Source: Urechis unicinctus
Lineage: Eukaryota; Annelida; Polychaeta; Xenopneusta; Urechidae
Reading direction: 5' to 3'
Length of the DNA: 64,000 nucleotides
NCBI GenBank assembly: GCA_034190875.2
Contig: CM067356.1
Coordinates: forward strand, 61,056,343-61,120,342
A model generated the notes under the pieces. That model did not search any database and was not told the DNA's origin. It saw only the letters and a list, made by a program, of their open reading frames with translations. Shown piece by piece: positions 27,880 to 40,060 of the stretch (its first letter is position 1; each line of letters opens with the position of its first letter). Made by a program: the position numbers and the translations under genes.

Positions 27880-28620
27880 TTCTTTATTGTGCAACCTTGG
27901 TAGTATGTCCGTAGTATGTTAACGTCTCAGTCATGTGCTTAGCAGTATTTTGTCTTGATAGCAGATTCTGAGGGTATTCCAAAAAAACCCCATAATATCA
28001 ATCGTATAATAAGGTCTTAACATTGCCATATTTTAATGCTCATGCCACATATGGGGTCATTATGCAAAATGGCTAATTCTCTTAAATTGCTGGTTTGTAG
28101 GCCTGATGTCCAAGCAAAAATGCTTATAACAATCACATAAGAAATGTGGGGTTGGAACATGGCTGCCGTTCACTTATATGCTAATTGGAATAGACATAAC
28201 TTTTGTCTCGCAATAATAAACTATTCATGATGTTCTGATTTGCATCAATCGTTATTATTAGAAATCATCAAACCCCTATGGTCAGACTTGTCATTTCGCT
28301 GGTGATGCTCGAATCAGATGACGAGGATACATTTAAGCTTTTTGAGCCACCAGTAATCTTACGTATATACCGCCACCGGTCTCTCCGCAAAAGCCAATCA
28401 CAGTAGCTTATGTATTTAGCTGCAGAATCATTGATGCAGCATTGCGCGGCTCAGCACCAATGCCATCTAACCCAGCAAGATCCTCTATTTGCTCGACAAT
28501 ATAAAAGCATGCTTATGAGTGGTTAGCAATATCAGCGATAAATGTAGCGTAGTGTAGAGATATGTTATTAGCGGTGTCCGCCGAATGTCGGCCCTGGAAG
28601 GGGAGGGGGTGCTCTTTTAG
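27880..28620 (+). repeat. Repeat segment S3, copy 1
   Basis: Direct relatives are at 36.79-37.60 and 51.95-52.41 kb. Shared landmarks are TCCGTAGTATGTTAACGTCT, ATTCATGATGTT, CCCCTATGGTCAGACTTG, CTGCAGAATCATTGATGCAG and GGCTCAGCAC. The CCCCTATGGTCAGACTTG landmark is the inverse of the one at 23.92, 45.94 and 9.78 kb, so each large block is internally inverted-repetitive. Confidence 0.8.
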
Positions 28621-28639
28621 ATTTATATATTTGATTTAG

Positions 28640-29246
28640 AAAGTGTTGTTGACATAATTATGGTTCTAACTACAGATAACACAAAACTTTACTCAAAATT
28701 GAGGACGAACAACCAGGCTCCTAACTTACTTCAGCGCAAACGTAGTTTATAGGAGTGTTTGGAAGGATCAGTCGGACGTTCGATGTTTAAATCAAACTTT
28801 ACAAGGAGCTTGTCGGGCCTCATATAGAATACGTAACCTTCCGCGGGATATAGTCATATTAGAGACAGTTTTGAGGCTAGCTAAAACAATGGTGACCAGT
28901 TTGTCTGATTTCATTTACCAAAAACGATTGCACTTGTATATGACGTATCTATGTGGATCTCAACCAGGCTTACAGAATGTTTAATAATAGCTAATATCAG
29001 TGTTGATTTGCTCTGTAAGCTTTGCAGTCCTTACAACTCAAGACTCTGGCGGCATCCGAACATCTTGTCAAAACCTATGGAAGAGGGAATATCTTTTCCC
29101 ATCGGGTTGTGACCCCATGGAATAATTATCAAACCAAGAAAGTTTTTGATAGTTCTCTCACCTCTCTTAAAAACCAACTCGATGTTTATTTTGAGGACAA
29201 ATGTTTTAGAAAAATCTTAACCCCGTTGTGTGACGAAAAAATGTGA
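28640..29246 (+). pseudogene. CR1/L2-like retrotransposon relic, RT to C-terminus
   Basis: In order: TTDNTKLYSKLRTNN then LLQR (28,672-28,738), matching the FADDTKLY..LLQ region but with the catalytic Asp-Asp changed to Asp-Asn; LVGPHIEYV (28,809-28,835), the LVRPHLEY motif; and an open tail of about 60 codons ending at 29,246 that contains FSHRVVTPWNN and SLKNQLD, the equivalent of FF..RVV..WNSLP..FK..LD. Frameshifts and stops lie between the pieces. The same tail reappears at 43.30-43.46 and 38.14-38.23 kb. The element is dead. It sits directly after segment S3, as at 37.6 kb. Confidence 0.88.
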
Positions 29247-29249
29247 ATA

Positions 29250-30660
29250 TCGTTACCACATCGCCCTGGCCACCCATAACGATGAGGCATTGGGTAGCAA
29301 TCAATATTAATCATTTCAAATCAAGTTGTTAAAATACTATTATCAATGACTTGACAAGGATTGCTGTTGTAACAATAAACCTGAAATGGCCAAAACCAAC
29401 AGGGATAAAAGCCGACAGGGGGCTGTCAACCGCGGCTTTGTTCTGCTTGAGGAATGCACGAAATGCCGAGAGGCGGGAATAATAAATCAGCAGGTGTAAA
29501 ACGTGTACGTCGATTTAGAAGGTAGAAAGATGGTGCATGTAAAAGGAGCAGATGCCTTATGAAATAAGTTACCTTGATGATATTGAACGATTTCTAGCAA
29601 ATGACTTAAGTACGTTGATTATCAAGGACATAGGTCACGTAATGTTAGCACTACTGCGTCCAAAAAGCTATAAATGCATCGCTGTTCACGATTGACTTAA
29701 GTTACGCGAGCGGATATTACGTAATTAAGGAGACATGTTGTTTCATACCGGTGAGGCCCTTTTTAATGTTATGCGAGGATCTCCAAGTGATCCTTAAGCA
29801 TACATGGTATTTCATACAATCAAACTTACTGCTTGTAGGGAGAATTCAGTGCAATAAAACTACTCGCCTCTGATATTGGTTCACCGGCAGGGGTTTATGA
29901 CCAGGTCAGAGCTATGGCTACCACGTGTTCAGTAGCAACAAAGAGACACAGTTCAAGTGTCACAACAGTCTTCTACGTCTCGGATTTGTTTTACACTCTC
30001 TCTAATAAAAGTTTGACATTTAACCTCATGCGGTTACGTCAGCGACTACGACTGGCTAATTGGTAAACTGTAATTGTGATTTCACAACGTTGATAAGACT
30101 ACGTGTCTATCTCTCTCTCAGTTATTGCAACTACTTATGGCAAACTGTTGAATCGCATTCCGGTGCCTCATTAACAATGCCCAGACGATTGGCATAACTG
30201 TTTTTTACAGATTCGAGCAATGCCTGCCCAATCAAAGCTGGTTACGTTTGTAGCCTCTGCGTAGTTGATATAACCAGGCCATTGTATAGGTCGCGATATC
30301 TGCATCGTATAACAGCCCTGTCACCCTAATCAATACCAATAATCTTGCGTTGCTGTTCGACATGTTGTCACATACAGAGACTGAATCCATAACAAATGCT
30401 CGTGTCATGAGAAGTACTTGAGCTGGTTTGACCTCATTTGTCCTCTATGATGCCACTTCTCGACTGACATCAATCGTTACTCATTTGACCTTATCTGACA
30501 GATAGTGTCATCCGAGGCCAGTTACCATGAAAGTTGATGAAAGCTGAAATGGCTTCACTGATGCATTGTGCTATTAACATAGGTATTTTAGGGCCATGCA
30601 ATTCGATGCAAGCGTATTAGTAGATGCAAATGGATTCTTGAAATCAAAGTTGTGGATCAT
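29250..30660 (+). repeat. Block segment following the LINE relic
   Basis: The start (CCCTGGCCACCCATAACGAT, about 29,265) matches about 38,333. The part at 29.92-30.50 kb (GTAGCAACAAAGAG, AAAGTTTGACATTTAA, CTCATTAACAATGCCCAGAC) is a direct copy of 52.43-53.10 kb, where the LINE relic is missing. A weaker relative is at 38.64-38.96 kb. No gene is supported. Confidence 0.7.
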
Positions 30661-30670
30661 CATTCAAGTT

Positions 30671-30806
30671 GCCAGATTTGTAAAGGGGACTACCGTACCA
30701 CTCGTAGCACCAGCCAGATTTGTAAAGGGGGGCTACCGTACCACTCGTAGCATCAGCCAGATTTGTGAAGGGGGACTACCGTACCACTCGTAGCACCAGC
30801 CAGATT
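30671..30806 (+). repeat. 42-43-bp tandem repeat, three units
   Basis: Units start with GCCAGATTTGTAAAGGGG at 30,671, 30,713 and 30,756, and a partial fourth begins at 30,799. Each continues with CTACCGTACCACTCGTAGCA. Differences are confined to the G-run length and single bases, so the array is recent. Confidence 0.92.
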
Positions 30807-30829
30807 CTCTCAGACCATGGCTGCAATAT

Positions 30830-31225
30830 CTTACAACAGCGCAGAACTGTTGATGGTGTACCGGATTTCATATTGCCACTTCGTAATCCCAGGAAAACTG
30901 TTTTTCCATCCAGCCAACCTCAACACTAGAGGCCACACGCTGATATACTTGGTGCTGTTCTAGAGACTTTTACCGCTACCCCATCTCCCCTTCGAGCTGC
31001 AGCCTTTGGAACCAGCTGGCAGCCTCCATTGCGACTACCAGTAATCTTGAGGGTTGCAAGAGTAATTTGGCGTCCGCAGGTAACTCATGAAAGCAGATTT
31101 TATCCTCTTTTAATGTCGTAAATACGATTGCGCCTCACACCGACCATGTACAGCTCACATTTAGTACGACGATGCCTTCAGAGAAGGCCCGGTACCGTAC
31201 AGCCAGGAAGAAGAAGAAGAAGTAG
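30830..31225 (+). pseudogene. Possible 3' end of a second non-LTR retrotransposon
   Basis: One frame reads PDFILPLRNPRKT, and a later frame PLRAAAFGTSWQPPLRLP, which resembles the degenerate tail of LINE ORF2 proteins (F..A...WN.LP). The stretch ends in GAAGAAGAAGAAGAAGTAG, like a LINE short-repeat tail. The last 130 bp (CCGACCATGTACAGCTCACA, then TTTAGTACGACGATGCCT) recur inverted at 60.28-60.40 kb. The family assignment is uncertain, and the protein match is weak. Confidence 0.4.
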
Positions 31226-31339
31226 ATTGAATCTGAATGTCAGAGGTTGTATGCGTTCATACCAGCTCTTTGCGGTTCTCTGTAGACAATAAAGCAGTAC
31301 AACGAGTCTATATCTATTGTACCAGCTTTACCATGGCTT

Positions 31340-32030
31340 ACGGTACATTTCATTGGTTCATGACCGAAACGGCTAACGCATTACTTACATAAGCAATAAG
31401 TCCGATCGCAGCTGTTGCTGTTGATGAAATTGCTAGCAAAGGTGACCAACTAATCAGTACCATTTAACAAAACCAAATATATTGGACAACAGTTACCAAC
31501 CCTGATGTAAAGCGCATATGATTTGGTTTGGGCCTCAAGTGTGCCATGACTTCCAATTAGTTAATATAAATAGAGATATTTTCAAGTTAATAGTATTCAT
31601 TAGATAACATGAATATAATCATTGGACAACAGTAAGCTAGAACAGATCATCATGCCATGCAAAGTCAACTAATATATAAATGCAATCACACCGGTACTCT
31701 TTGTGGTTCAAAGAGAGATAATATATTAAATTACCATTAAAGAAATTACATTTCATAGCATTCGTTGCTGTAACAATACTGATGAGCAAACCGATTTCAT
31801 CCTATGGTAACGCCATATAGACAGAATAGCATCGAAGTGAAAGATAAACTGCTTTCAATAATGGGTTTATATGCATAGTTGCGCCTTATAAATTTAGAAT
31901 AAGGAATTTTGAGCAGCGTCCAGCAGTGTCTGTTGATCTATTGACGGAAACAACCCATAAGATACTGTTATCATAACACGAGGCTTTACAAATGTCTGGT
32001 TTATCGAAACAAACCCCAAATTTTATGTGC
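31340..32030 (-). repeat. Repeat segment R4, minus copy
   Basis: Read on the minus strand, this matches 19.7-20.4 and 58.98-59.58 kb and, in the same orientation as here, 53.55-53.99 kb. Landmarks are TTCATGACCGAAACGGCTAA, GATTTGGTTTGGGCCT, GTACTCTTTGTGGTTC and ATAATGGGTTTATATGCATA. Confidence 0.8.
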
Positions 32031-34560
32031 AGTTTGTCATCATTACTCGATCGCAAACATCACCATGCTAAAATCAGATGCATCCTATTTGTGCTGACAT
32101 GTCCGGGCTAATGCTTGCAAGCCACTCCTGTTTTTTCTATTCGGACTCTTCCAACGGTCGGTGCAGTAAGTGCTTTATCTAGTCCCACGTGGGCGGCTCT
32201 CTTTGTTTCCACAATGCATAACGTTAAGATGCATGTAGTAGCAATTGGTTTAGGAGTTTTTTTTATGCAAATGCCACCCGCACTTTTGTTTGAAATGCCT
32301 CGTGTTCACATCTACTTCATTATGTGATAAACACACCCAGCACGCTATAAAGTTCTTTGGCCTTATGTTCGATGAAGCCTCACAAGTAAGCATATCTTAA
32401 TCCATACCATAATTAGGTATATTTATAGCTGATAATGCCACAAGTCATTACCTCATGAATATATACAAAATGGCATGTATAAATACACAATTATATTATT
32501 AGCTTACGAAAGTATATTGGTATTGTTTTCACCCTCTCTCAACTACATACGCAATTTTCAAATTATAATTCTCCGTTTAGTTAATAAACTGACACAATGT
32601 TGTTAACGCAATAAACGGAAATTTCATTCAAATTCACTGTGGAAATGAAGCTTCAGTTCATGTATCAGAACATGTGATGTGTCTACACCTTTCATGCGAG
32701 GTATAGGTAAATGGTAATTGGAATATCGCATAACACACCGAAATCACTTGTGCAGGCATTAACTCTACCCAGCACGAACAAGTTTTGCATTGAACGGCTC
32801 TGTGTGTAGAGCAGATATACTATTTCAAACGGGGGCAATTCCAAATAATTCAATGCATCCATGGCATCACTAAGATGCATTAAATCGCAAATCATCAAAA
32901 TTCTGATGTTCAAAAGGCACTAACCATTGGTACCCATATCGTCCAGTCCAATATGTAAAGCTAGATATATTTGATGCTTTTGTCCCGAGTGCATACTCCT
33001 GACGGAACGTTATTGATATTCCATAAATGGTTCGCAGAAGATGCCGGTGAGACAATCACAGCGGGACGGTTCAAGCGATTTATACCGGTAAAATGTAGTG
33101 TTCAACCCGTTCGCATGTCATTTACATATTTCAGGATGTTCTCAGGGGGACAATATCAATTAATAAGCCACGAATGAGTGTATGAAATCACAGGACAATG
33201 TACGGGACAATGCATCTTTAACTGGCAGGTACACGTGGACTTATTGCCAAGAACAAGTTACTCACTTGTGTATTCATCATGATCTGTTAACTACAGTGCC
33301 TTGATATTGGCAAGACGTGCCTTGCCGACATTGTATGAATGAAGGGATCAGGATCATCAGTCATATGCACTTACTAAACGCTAAAGTGTTGTAACAATAA
33401 CAGAACACTAATGAGTCAACGTTCTCAATAAAAGGCTTGGCGATTTTCTTTTATGGGTTGATGCTACTAACACCATGGAGAAATTGATATTGTCATATTA
33501 ACAATATAAGAATGAACATATTGACATGAAAACTAACCACCGTAGTACATCTGTAGAAAAGGTTTAGGGGTCAAATTAAATATATTATCATATCATATAA
33601 ATATATCTATGCTTCAAGTGACATCTTTGAGCAATGCTAGCATTTAATGCGTAACTTATGTTGGATGCAAATCGTTGTAGCATTATTTCAGCTCCATCCA
33701 TGGTACCGCAGTACTGTTAGTTTTATGTCTGTGCTGCGATATCGCATCTAGATGGCCACTATTGTTCGGCAAACTGATAGATATTCAACCTTTGTGGGCA
33801 CTTTGTCTATCAATAACAATGTTCGACATGGTTGATGCTAATTGGAGAGACATACTAGCGTCTCAATGTCTTCATTATGTGTTGATAATTGATCGTTGAC
33901 CCCATGGATATCATAGTATAGATATACATCTGAAATGAAGGGTTTATTGCTCATCAAAATGTGGTCTCAAATGCTACACTGTCGTTCCCGGCATTTGCGA
34001 TGGTGTCTTTTTAGGCGTGTTATAATAATTGCTTTGATAGGAAATCCAACTTAATACATCATATTTGATCAGATGCTGTTTTATATAAGCATATGATGCA
34101 CATCATTCGCAATAACAAGCATTGATATATTGCCACGCGACGCTGCTTTTACGTTACTTTGAAGATATATTAAATGCATAATAAATTAAGGCAAAAAACG
34201 CCAATCAGCTAATGTTTTATTAATTTTTCCAGATAGTAAATCTTATTTATTTCTTAATGTGACACCGCTGTGCATCTTAATCGATTAACTCTCTTTGGGC
34301 TTCACCTATCCTATTTGCATTAGACGTTAAATGATATTTATTCATGCCATGATAGCACATCCTGACATGCATGATGTAATGCAGTAATGAAGCTGGATAC
34401 AAATGTACGCGGTTATATTAGGATCATTTATAATAAATTCAACCATGATAAACCGTTCATGGAAGCTAGATATAATGTTACATCACAATTCGTGACATTT
34501 CGAACATGACGATTATACAGATGTCACCGATGTGTGACAACAGCTTGAACCATGGCCAGA
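32030..34560 (-). repeat. R2-core plus R3 segments, minus copy
   Basis: The R2 core at 32.13-32.21 kb (GGACTCTTCCAACGGTCG, GTGCAGTAAGTGCTTT, CCCACGTGG) is inverted relative to 18.6 kb. From 32,640 on, the sequence is a direct partner of 61.73-63.27 kb (TTTCAAACGGGGGCAATTCC, CATCACTAAGATGCATTAAA, AAATGTAGTGTTC.ACCCGTT, GCTGCGATATCGCATC). Identity is roughly 80% by eye. The 33.95-34.18 kb stretch is inverted relative to 16.66-16.90 and 61.07-61.27 kb. No gene. Confidence 0.78.
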
Positions 34561-34569
34561 TTATGCTAA

Positions 34570-35100
34570 GATCATTCTAGACACTGCAAGACCAAGACTG
34601 AGGTCAATGGAAACGAATCAAATTGCACATGTGTATTGTGACACTGGAGCCTGTTATTTCATACTGTGCTAATGCACATCGCATACAGATGGAAGTAGAA
34701 CGATATGAGACTGAACCCGATGTAGAGATATTGCGCCACAAAGCAAACACACCACGGAATGACTGTATAGAGAGCATGGTAAACACAACTCACAAGGTTA
34801 ATCCGTTCTGATCCTGCCATATATACCATACAATTTTCAAGGAAACTTGTTTCTTATACAGCCGATGCATATAACGTATTCTATCGTAATCTTCCTAATT
34901 TTGGTGATGAGTGCCTTCCATTAGTGTTGCAAATTTCTTTAATTAAACCATCAATATCAGCATTCCAACGGTTAGATATTGGACCAACAGACGAGACGCA
35001 ATCGATTAGTGATCAGATAATGTATTTAGATTTATGTTCTAGATTTGCGATATTGTCTATGCTAGTTCTGGTATTTTCACACAACATGCCATAGTTATTG
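34570..35100 (+). repeat. Block junction segment shared with 15.5-15.8 and 25.25-25.45 kb
   Basis: 34,570-34,820 is inverted at about 15,560-15,800 (AGTGTCACAATAC, GTTCTACTTCCATCTG). 34.82-35.0 kb is direct to 25.26-25.40 kb (TTTCTTATACA, GATGAGTGCCTTCC). Overlapping 60-codon frames on both strands here have no recognised domain. Their partial survival in both copies may simply reflect DNA homology. Confidence 0.6.
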
Positions 35101-36580
35101 GATAATAAGGCCGTGGACTTGATGGATTTAACCTATGCAATATCAAAAATAAATATACATAAATTGGTGAGCTTAAATAGGGGTTCATTAACACTACATT
35201 ATTAGGTTATCACCTTTATTCCAGCTCTGAAATCGCTGTGCTTCTGTTGGAATAAAAACATCACCTGTTATGCAATGAAGGCACAGTAATGCATAGCAAC
35301 ATTCACCTACCGTTAATTATTTGGGCTTTTCTTAGTGTATAAGTTCTGCGCATTCATCCTCATATTCAACACTTCACCAGAAATGTGCTGCTGTGCATTG
35401 CATCCGTAAGACCGTCGCCCTAAAAGTCAAAATTTGCATTTAATGCTTTCCTTGTACATGGCTGTAGCTAGCTAGCTGTCTCTTGTCGTGATCCAGAATC
35501 TACAGATGTACACAACCGTGGCATACATGAAAAACTGCATGTCAAATGTTCAAATCATTTAAGGCGATTGTAGTCCCTACACAACATTATCCCGAGATAG
35601 GAGTAACACATACGTTAATGGGAGACATAAAATACGAGGTCTCCTGTGGAATGTAGCCGATTAAAGAAATAAGGTTGTACAGATGTAATACAAGGTTATA
35701 TACAAATATGTTTTCTAAGAAATGTAGTTAAGCACCGACTTTATAGTCCTTAGCATCAATTCAAGGCAACAACAGCCAGGTTATGTGGGTATTTGGTTCA
35801 TAATTTAATTTATACAATTGCCGACAGCTCTTCAACATAATCAATTACCCTTACCGTTATCTTATATCTATCGCGTCTGTTGGCACTTTTGAAACAATTA
35901 GGGGTTTGTAAGTTGATAGTAAACAGCAAAAGGGAAGTAGTTGTTCTCGCAATATGGGTGGTTCTTATTCCAACACTCCATATGAGCTTAAATGATACCC
36001 ACTGTTGACGTTCGAGTCTTGCTATGTGAATAAATAGCAAGTTACAATTGGATTGTGTGATTACGCAAGAATGGTGCAGGCTTGGCGGTCAACATTTGTT
36101 CAGAATGCAGTGCTCTCTCGGACACGGGGACACGGACAGTAATATAAATCAGTTCGTGTTAAGGGATATTGAGACTCTCTTCATGTCATCCTTAAGCGGG
36201 TAGCCTTAAGCCACGATCAATCGTGGATATAATTTGATGCTTACTCACAATGTTTATTATCGATGAAATCATTTGCGTTAACAAGAATTATATTCAACGT
36301 CAGCAAATTGCATCTATGTCTCCTATAATTTCGTCCATTGTACATTTCACGATATTTTGCACATTGGATATGCTGCATTAGATCTAATTACAACGTAAGG
36401 CATTACATGAATCCATATCAAACCAGAGGTGCAATATATGGGTTCCCAAATGATTCTGATAAATGAAACATTGAGTAATTGCAATATAATTCCCTTTCTA
36501 CCTCAGAATGGCAAAATATTAGTACTGGACAGGAAATGGCGACATTGCATGGAAGACATCATGCTTGTATCATGACGTGT
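35100..36580. repeat. Diverged repeat mosaic, mostly non-coding
   Basis: 35.62-35.74 kb is inverted to 8.03-8.19 kb (ACAGATGTAATACAA, GAAATAAGGT). 36.05-36.11 kb (GGATTGTGTGATTACGC) matches 51.11-51.16 kb. No gene was found. The remaining parts show no clear partner by eye. Confidence 0.5.
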
Positions 36581-36775
36581 TCAGTATACAAACGGCTGTG
36601 GGTGTGAATAGCTCGTCTGTCCAGTCTGTAAATGAAGCGAAATTACCCATGCGTCAGTTGGGAGACCCATTTGCAGTCATTTTTGCTTTGCCTGCACAGA
36701 TCGAAAGATAACTGTCTGGCAGCACATAGCAAGGTTACAAAAAATATATTATCTTGCTGTGCATGACCCTATTAG
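36580..36775 (-). repeat. Repeat segment R1, inverted copy
   Basis: Read on the minus strand, this matches 24.02-24.16 and 10.51-10.65 kb: TGCCAGACAGTTATCTTTCG, GCAGGCAAAGCA, AAATGGGTCTCCCAACTGAC. It sits directly before segment S3, as at 51.7-51.95 kb. Confidence 0.75.
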
Positions 36776-36789
36776 TGTTTACAAAAATG

Positions 36790-37600
36790 CAATTTTGATG
36801 GTACGTCCGTAGTATGTTAACGTCTTTCTAATTTGCTCAGCGGCATTTTGTTTCGATGGCATATGAAAAACAACCAATCGAATAGTGTGGTCTTAATATT
36901 GCTATATTTTGCTCATGCCATATTTGGGCTCATTATGCAAAATGGTTTACTGTCATGAATCACACGTTTGTACGCCTAATGTCCACTTGATGGCCGTTAA
37001 TCATTTCTAATGGACTAAATCATTTAAGTCGTAATTACCGGCAAAGCGTAATCGATAAATGAAGCAAGCACCAAAGCTTCAACAATCACATAAGAGAAAT
37101 GGGAATGGAGCATGACAATCATTCGCTTATACGCACATTAGAATACTTGTAATTATCAAATATTCATGATGTTTTTATTCGCATTGATCCCTGTAATGGA
37201 TATGTCGGTATCTCATAAGAAGTATTCCGACCCCTATGGTCAAATTTGCCATATCGCTATGATGTTTATGAGCCTTATTAGCCACATTAGGCACGGGTAA
37301 TCGTATGTCTATAGACAACGCCTTCCTGTCTGCAAAAGTAAATCGCAGTTGTTTATGTACTATGCTGCAGAATCATTATGCAGCAATGATCGGCTCAGCA
37401 CTAATGCTACCTAAAATAATGCAGCTATACTCTCTGTTCACTCACCGTGACAATATAAAAAGCCGAAACGCTGTATGCTGATTAGTGGTTGGCAATGTGA
37501 GAAAATGGCGATAAGTTGCATAGAACATATTGGCACAAGTATTATTAGCGGCGTCGCACCAGGGTTCTCCTAGGGCCGGTGCCCTTCTAAATCAACACAA
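36790..37600 (+). repeat. Repeat segment S3, copy 2
   Basis: Direct partner of 27.88-28.62 and 51.95-52.41 kb, with the same order of landmarks: GTCCGTAGTATGTTAACGTC, CCCCTATGGTCAAATTTGCC, CTGCAGAATCATTATGCAG. Identity is roughly 70-75% by eye. Confidence 0.78.
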
Positions 37601-37629
37601 ATGATCTAGATAGTGCTGTTGAATCATTT

Positions 37630-38270
37630 GTGTAATAACTGCAGATGACAATATACTGTACTAAAAAGTGAGTCACAAATACTCGGCTCATAACTTACAT
37701 CATAAATAAAAGAGATTTGAAAAAGCTTTTTAACGTAAAATATGTTAATTGCTGCATAAAGGTCAGATAAATGAACATGTTTGATTGTCAAATGGGCGAT
37801 TCCATCTTAAATGAGGTATTAGAGTAACGGGTTCTAGATTACATGATTGATTTTCCAAACAATGCAGAAGCCGTCAAGACAAACAGCGTTGTTGGAATGG
37901 CCAGGCGAACGTTCAGCTCAGATGATTTAAAAATCAAATTTTACATGGCACAAGGCGAGCAACCGTTCGTAACCTGTATGTCTGTGACATTCTCATATAT
38001 GCTTCCAAATGTTGCATTGGATTAGGCAATATCAGTGTTAATGTGTTCCCTACCAGCTACACAGTCCTGATAACTTAAGGCTCCGGGGACATCCGTAGTC
38101 CTTTGCCAAACATTTGGCTAGGACGCTATTTAGGAGCTTTCCCATTGAGTTGTCACCCATAGAATAAATTTCCAACTTAGTTTTAGCTAGTTTACTCAAC
38201 TCTTTTAAAAACTTAATCGATGTGTAGTTTAAGGGCAACGCTTTGTAAAGTTATATTTGACCCCGGTTGC
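37630..38270 (+). pseudogene. CR1/L2-like retrotransposon relic, RT to C-terminus
   Basis: TADDNILY (37,638-37,661) aligns with the FADDTKLY motif and still shows the Asp-Asp pair. An open 60-codon frame (37,843-38,025) contains NNAEAVKTNSVVGMARRTFS, matching the QCAEAV.KAN.VLGMI.RTF segment. FPIELSPIE and then SFKNLIDV (about 38,138-38,228) correspond to the tail seen at 29.1 kb. Several stops and frameshifts separate these. It lies directly after S3, at the same place as the 28.64 kb relic, so the insertion predates the block duplication. Confidence 0.87.
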
Positions 38271-38299
38271 GTTATGAATGTAAATGTTACAACGATTGA

Positions 38300-38960
38300 C
38301 TGGGTACTTATAGACCAAAAAGTCTTTCGCCCTGACCACCCATAACTATGAGGTATTCAATGGCCATAGTTGTTATTTATTAAAAATAACATTGCTAACA
38401 TGGGCTTATGGTTAGTGGTTGCATTTTAATTTTGAAAGTGACGTCAAAATTCCGTTTCGGTGTTGTTTTACTTTCCCAATAATTAAAGTCTGAGGTTTAG
38501 CTACATGCAGCTATAACATTGGGCTATACAACTGATTGATAAGTGTGAATTCACCATCTTTGATAATCCCATATGCCTATCTATTAGTTTTTGAAACTAT
38601 TTATAGCAAACTAGGACAAACTTATTAGCATTATTTTCAATTCTTTTAAACAACCTCTACAGCCCCGTACTAGGGTGACCTGTAGGGATGGTGAGTTTCA
38701 AAGCCCGCTAAGGTTGTTGCCTGCACATAACAGGCAGTCACTAATACCATGCCAATGCATGCACACATAGCGGTGTCGTAAACCCACCAAGACTACTGAC
38801 AATCTTAAATGGCCGTTCGGCATTTTGCTGGAGCCATAACAAACACTCGTGAAGGAGTAAAGATTGATGGATATTGTTGAACCTCTTTGATGCCGCACCT
38901 CGACGGGCATCAACATTCCTTAACGTTACCTAATTTTACAAAGAGTATCAAGTTACCGTG
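38300..38960 (+). repeat. Block segment after LINE relic, copy 2
   Basis: It begins with CGCCCTGACCACCCATAACT (compare 29,265). From about 38.68 kb it matches 52.86-53.09 kb (CATGCCAATGCAT, GAGTATCAAGTTACCGTGAC). The CACCTCGACGGGCATCAACA stretch is inverted at 8.9 kb. Non-coding. Confidence 0.65.
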
Positions 38961-39810
38961 ACCAAAATACTGTTTAGCCAGACCCAGAGTTAACTGAATC
39001 AAAGCAAGCCTCCATTCTCACCTGAAGCTCAAAATATCGTACATGGACGATGTTAGAATATCAATATGAGCAAAAGCAACAACAAAAGCAACAACACCAC
39101 CAACAACAACAACATCAACCAACCTCAATACTAATCACGTCACAGGTGTATTTTAGACGAGAGTATGTCATTGTATGGTCTCAGACAATTGAGCAGAGGA
39201 AGGATTACTAAATTTCAACAGATGGAAATGAATAAAGTGGACATCTCGGCGATTACTGCACCTTCATCTCGTTCATTGGCATTATGACATTAACAAGTCG
39301 GGAATTACATCCGCCAAATTCACCCAATGTACAACTTGATGAAATACCAATCATTATCGGTGCCTTCGACAATCGATGAAATCACATCCGAGTATCATTT
39401 AACTAGCTAAAGGTTTTTGCATATGCATCAGCAACAGAGCAATCAAAAACCCCCCATAACAAAAGATAATTTTAGTAATGGCTTCAGCTAAACAAATCAG
39501 AGCCAGTAAGATTTTGAACAAGGACGGAGAATTGTAACTTTACGCAGAAAAATGTCGTGATCGTTGAATCGCAAGGTAATTTTTTAGCTTAAATTTTCAT
39601 GAATTGCAACGCTTAGTCATTAACTTCATCCAGCGTAATAAAGTTGTTATATGCAAAACAGAAAAGTATGATTAATAACTGACATCAGCCTTAGGAATAC
39701 AAATTAATTCAGCTGAAAAATTGGTCAATTTATTTGATGGGTATGGATCTAAAAAGGGCGAACTGTGTGGAGTTTAAGTAACACAAGGCAAATAAGTACG
39801 TTGGTTTATG
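38960..39810. other. Unique non-coding stretch with a CAA/ACC-rich patch
   Basis: No partner was found elsewhere in the window. About 39,070-39,120 is rich in CAA/CAACA units (AACAACACCACCAACAACAA). This stretch must contain the left edge of whatever brought in the THAP/YqaJ genes, but I could not find an inverted terminal repeat. Confidence 0.45.
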
Positions 39811-39817
39811 ATGACAG

Positions 39818-40060
39818 GTTTATCCAGATCAGATTATATGGAAGAAGCATTTTGGGTTAGAGATGGTTAATGAGGGCACCTATATCTGTACAAAGCATTT
39901 CATCGGGGGAAACGGTCCAACAATTGAGCATCCTAACCCAATCCTTGTTACTTCCAATCTAAGCTTCTTTGCTTCATGCGAAAAACAAAGACCTGCATCT
40001 AAAGAAGATCTGTATTTACCCCCCCCCCATGCCATAGCAGCAAAAACCTGGTGTGTGTAG
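39818..40060 (+). pseudogene. THAP-like zinc-finger exon (C-terminal half of domain)
   Basis: An open frame follows a possible 3' splice site (GATGACAG, then GTTTATCC, at 39,817/39,818) and ends at TAG at 40,058-40,060. Residues 8-45 read IWKKHFGLE, then ICTKHFIGGNGPTIEHPNP. This matches the second half of a THAP domain (Trp, then C-x2-HF of the C2CH zinc site, then the GG.PT..HP.P segment seen in invertebrate THAP proteins). THAP modules bind DNA and are common N-terminal parts of transposases (P, PHIS and Kolobok groups). The first Cys-x-Cys pair and the Pro residue near the domain end are not visible, and no transposase domain follows. It is probably one exon of a decayed gene. It converges on the YqaJ gene downstream. 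Confidence 0.6.

Noticed and set aside
34604-34811. Overlapping 60-codon frames on both strands
   Set aside because: The homologous stretch at 15.56-15.80 kb does not keep either frame intact, and no family is recognised.
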